Source: an uncultured bacterium
GTDB taxonomy: Bacteria > Patescibacteria > Paceibacteria > UBA9973 > Zambryskibacteraceae
Reading direction: 5' to 3'
Assembly: GCA_903918125.1 (NCBI GenBank)
Contig: CAIXDB010000132.1
Span: 1-7,898, forward strand
DNA: 7,898 nt
Shown here: positions 5,398-7,898 of the stretch, one piece after another
Numbering within the stretch: the first letter of the stretch is position 1
Layout of the letters: each line of letters opens with the position of its first letter
Program-made: the position numbers and the translations under genes
Notes under the pieces: model-generated
Seen by the model: only the letters and a program-made list of their open reading frames with translations
Told to the model about the DNA's origin: nothing
Databases searched by the model: none

Positions 5398-6603
5398 TTA
5401 CAGGGAGTTGGCTAAGGAGTACGTTGGGGTCAACATCGCCAGTGCGAAAAATCCGACCGCGGCGCCGATGACAATCATGAGCAACGGTTCGATGACCGAC
5501 GACATGTCCTTTGTTTTCTGGTCGACTTCCTCCTCGTAAAACTCGGCAACGGACAGCAACATGTCCCCTATTTTGCCCGTTTCCTCGCCCACCGAAACCA
5601 TTTCACCGACGAAGAGCGGGTACAAATTGTCGTGCGATAAGAAAATTGCCGAGATCTGGTCGCCTTTCTGGATGGTGTTCTGAATTTCATCGAGCACGTC
5701 ACGATAGTATGAGTTTTGAATGACTTGTTTGGTCACGCCGATCGCCACGACAATGTCCACGCCGGAGGAGAGCAGTGACGACAGCGTGCGTGTGGTGCGA
5801 GCGGCGTTCACTTGTACAACCATTTCGCCGATAATTGGAAAATGGATGGACACAAAATCCACCAGTCGCTGTCCGCGCTTGGTGCGAAAGGCGAGCGTGC
5901 CAAGAAACACGATAAGCGCTGTGCCGAGAATAGCGATGATGTAGTCGTTTCGCAAGAAATCACTGATGGAAATGACTAGTCGAGTCGACCACGGCAACTG
6001 CACGCCGAGTCCGGTAAACGTGGCGGTCAAGGTCGGCACCATGAAGACCATCATGAGCACGCCGATGACGATCATGAGCGAGAAAATAACGGCCGGATAC
6101 ATCATCGCACCTTTGATTTTTTTGCCGAGAAGGTAGGTTTTCTCCATTTGCAATGCCACATTTTTGAGCGCCGTACCCAAGTTTCCCGACTCCTCGCCGG
6201 CTTTGACCATCGAGACGAACAAGTCGGAGAACACGCGAGGATATTTACTCATCGACTCGGAGAGCGTCACACCTTTTGAGAGCGATTCGTTGAGACTCAC
6301 AAGCACTTCCTTTAATTTGCCTTTTGCCTGACGCTCCATGATGGACAATCCGCGGGTAATGGGCAGTCCAGCGTCGATCATCGAGCCGAGATTGCGCGCA
6401 AACATGATTTTGTCGTGCGCTTTCACTCCGCTGAAAATGTTCAAGTCCATGGCAAAGACGGACTTCTTCGCTTCCTCGACGGAAATGATGGTTGTGCCGT
6501 CTTTTTTAAGCGAATGAAAGAGTGTCGCCTTGTCCTTCGCCTCGACATCGGCCTCCGTCGGCTCGCCCTGCGCATCGATTATTTTGTAATGAAAAAGAGT
6601 CAT
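5398..6603 (-). CDS. pilC: Type IV pilus inner-membrane platform protein, PilC/GspF family
   Basis: Polytopic inner-membrane protein that couples the PilB ATPase to pilin insertion. It is 401 aa, the normal family length. The N-terminal soluble segment begins TLFHYKIIDAQGEPTEADVEA, as in most PilC proteins, which supports the ATG at 6603. Two T2SSF repeats are visible: about 66-188 (MFARNLGSMIDAGLPITRGLSIM, then VKAGEESGNLGTAL at 133-146) and about 269-391 (RTTRTLSSLLSSGVDIVVAI, then VSVGEETGKIGDML at 336-349). Membrane segments are at about 168-190, 221-239 and 371-391. The duplicated GEESG/GEETG motifs mark the two halves. It sits 14 nt after pilB and 14 nt before the first prepilin, in the order seen in many pilus operons. 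No Shine-Dalgarno is present in the AT-rich leader. Nothing appears truncated. Confidence 0.95.
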   Translation of the reverse strand: MTLFHYKIIDAQGEPTEADVEAKDKATLFHSLKKDGTTIISVEEAKKSVFAMDLNIFSGVKAHDKIMFARNLGSMIDAGLPITRGLSIMERQAKGKLKEVLVSLNESLSKGVTLSESMSKYPRVFSDLFVSMVKAGEESGNLGTALKNVALQMEKTYLLGKKIKGAMMYPAVIFSLMIVIGVLMMVFMVPTLTATFTGLGVQLPWSTRLVISISDFLRNDYIIAILGTALIVFLGTLAFRTKRGQRLVDFVSIHFPIIGEMVVQVNAARTTRTLSSLLSSGVDIVVAIGVTKQVIQNSYYRDVLDEIQNTIQKGDQISAIFLSHDNLYPLFVGEMVSVGEETGKIGDMLLSVAEFYEEEVDQKTKDMSSVIEPLLMIVIGAAVGFFALAMLTPTYSLANSL

Positions 6604-6617
6604 GAAATATATTAAAA

Positions 6618-7898
6618 TTATTCCGAAACCACACGCAGCACCTCTTCAATCGTCGTCAGTCCTTGCACGCATTGGAAAATCCCGTCCTCGATCATGGTCA
6701 GCATGCCTTCGGCTTCGGCTTGAATCTGGATAGCGTCCGCCGTGCCGGATTTGAGAATGATTTCCTTGATCGCCGGCGAAACTTTCAGGATTTCGTGAAT
6801 ACCGAGTCGCCCGCCGTAGCCGTCTTCCGAAGCCACGCCTTTTTTCGGTCGATAAAAAGCGATTTTCTCCCATGTGTCGCCCTTGCTCACCACTTTTTCG
6901 TCCTTGAGTGCAGTCAAAACTTTGTCGAGATTGACCGACTTGCCGAGTGTCGCCAACTCTGTTTTGGTCAGAAAATATTTTTCTTTTTGCTCGGCGACGA
7001 GTTTGCGCACGAGACGTTGCGCGATGATGATGTTCACCGTCGAAACGATGAGAAACGACTCGACTTTCATATCAACAAGACGCGGCACTGCGCCGGCCGC
7101 GGAGTTGGTGTGCAAGGTCGAAAGCACCACGTGTCCGGTGAGTGATGCGTTGATGGCAAGCGAAGCCGTTTCATTATCGCGGATTTCACCAACCATAATC
7201 ACGTCCGGATCCTGTCGCAGAAGCGTGCGCAAACCGTCAGAAAAAGAGAAACCAATTTCCGGACGAACCTGCGTTTGATTGATGCGTTTCATTTGATACT
7301 CGATCGGGTCCTCGATGGTGGAAATGTTCACGTCCGGCGTGTTCAAAATGTCGAGAATGGTGTACAGCGTCGTCGTTTTTCCCGAGCCGGTCGGTCCGGT
7401 GGCGAGGATGATGCCGGTGGTGGACTTCAGTGCGCCGTGAATGCGCTCGAGTCCCGTGCCGTGAAAAGCCAAACCTTCGAGGGTGAATCCGGAAACCGAC
7501 TCGCGCAACAAGCGCATAACGGTTTTCTCGCCATAGTACGTCGGCAAAGTCGATACGCGGAAAGAAACTTTCTCGCCATTCATGTCGATTTTGAAGCGAC
7601 CGTCCTGCGGAAGACGTTTCTCGTCGAGCTTGAGCGAGGAGAGCACTTTGATGCGCGCGGTGATAGATGCCGCGATATTTTTCGGCAAAATCATGGCGTC
7701 GTGAAGCAAGCCGTCGATGCGATAGCGCACGAGAAGCTGCGCTTCCTGCGGTTCGATGTGAATGTCTGATGCGTTTTGCAGAATGGCATGTTTCAAAAGC
7801 GTGTCCACGATACGAACCACCGGTACGTCGTCCGCCAACTTTTTCAAATCTTCTTCCGACGTTTTTTCATCACCCGTCACGTCAGCGATATTTTTCAA
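6618..7898 (-). CDS. pilB: Type IV pilus assembly ATPase PilB/GspE, C-terminal part (5' end outside window)
   Basis: Hexameric cytoplasmic ATPase powering pilus extension. The visible 426 residues include the linker/N2 domain with SDIHIEP (44-50) and RYRIDG (58-63), then the ATPase core: Walker A GPTGSGKT (168-175), Asp box STIEDPIEY (193-201), Walker B DPDVIMVGEIRD (230-241) and His box TGHVVLSTLHT (254-264). The C-terminus IEEVLRVVSE is typical. The tetracysteine zinc motif of many GspE/PilB proteins is absent: QRLVRKL is followed by VAEQ instead of a CxxC, and the second pair before GYGGRLGIHE (360-369) is replaced by KKGVASED. The first codon in the window is a TTG, but family alignment indicates the protein extends perhaps 130 or more residues upstream, so it is internal. 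The preserved order Walker A, Asp box, Walker B, His box and the prepilin neighbours favour PilB over PilT. Confidence 0.95.
   Translation of the reverse strand: MKNIADVTGDEKTSEEDLKKLADDVPVVRIVDTLLKHAILQNASDIHIEPQEAQLLVRYRIDGLLHDAMILPKNIAASITARIKVLSSLKLDEKRLPQDGRFKIDMNGEKVSFRVSTLPTYYGEKTVMRLLRESVSGFTLEGLAFHGTGLERIHGALKSTTGIILATGPTGSGKTTTLYTILDILNTPDVNISTIEDPIEYQMKRINQTQVRPEIGFSFSDGLRTLLRQDPDVIMVGEIRDNETASLAINASLTGHVVLSTLHTNSAAGAVPRLVDMKVESFLIVSTVNIIIAQRLVRKLVAEQKEKYFLTKTELATLGKSVNLDKVLTALKDEKVVSKGDTWEKIAFYRPKKGVASEDGYGGRLGIHEILKVSPAIKEIILKSGTADAIQIQAEAEGMLTMIEDGIFQCVQGLTTIEEVLRVVSE

Noticed and set aside
7896..7898. TTG as start of pilB
   Set aside because: PilB-family proteins extend well upstream of this point; the codon is simply the first one in the window.

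Overview
The window is a compact, single-strand bacterial gene block. All supported genes lie on the minus strand, so in transcription order they run from base 7898 down to base 1. The order is: pilB-like assembly ATPase (5' end outside the window), pilC-like platform protein, three prepilin-like proteins (598, 204 and 497 aa), triosephosphate isomerase, and phosphoglycerate kinase (3' end outside the window). G+C is close to half by eye. TGA serves as a normal stop at two genes, which argues against code 25 (Gracilibacteria/Absconditabacteria). The large Thr/Ser/Asn-rich pilins with nested Ig-like modules, a zinc-motif-free PilB, a divergent PGK and very tight gene packing all resemble Candidate Phyla Radiation bacteria (Patescibacteria, Parcubacteria-like). 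This assignment is inference from protein style; no rRNA or other phylogenetic marker is present.

Region 1481-7898 is a type IV pilus cluster. PilB would power pilus polymerisation from the cytoplasm and PilC would be its inner-membrane partner. The three prepilins each carry a class III leader, Gly(-1) and Glu(+5). Their order, PilV/GspI-like, PilW/GspJ-like, PilX/GspK-like, matches the V-W-X order of minor pilin operons in proteobacteria. Spacings are 14, 14, +1 and -4 nt, so this is very probably one translationally coupled operon. Two of the pilins are unusually large and probably display adhesive or structural modules at the pilus tip. No major pilin, prepilin peptidase, PilT, PilM/N/O or secretin gene is visible.

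Region 1-1480 holds two consecutive glycolytic enzymes, tpiA and pgk. A 69-nt gap separates them from the pilin genes and contains a small hairpin, a candidate sigma70-type promoter and a 16-bp perfect palindrome that touches the tpiA start codon. A 59-nt gap between tpiA and pgk holds two overlapping, mutually exclusive hairpins. Both enzymes keep most catalytic residues but differ from consensus at conserved loops.

None of the six visible start codons has a recognisable Shine-Dalgarno sequence, which is the most pervasive unusual property of the window. There are no tRNA, rRNA, CRISPR or mobile-element genes, and no gene-free stretch longer than 70 bases.
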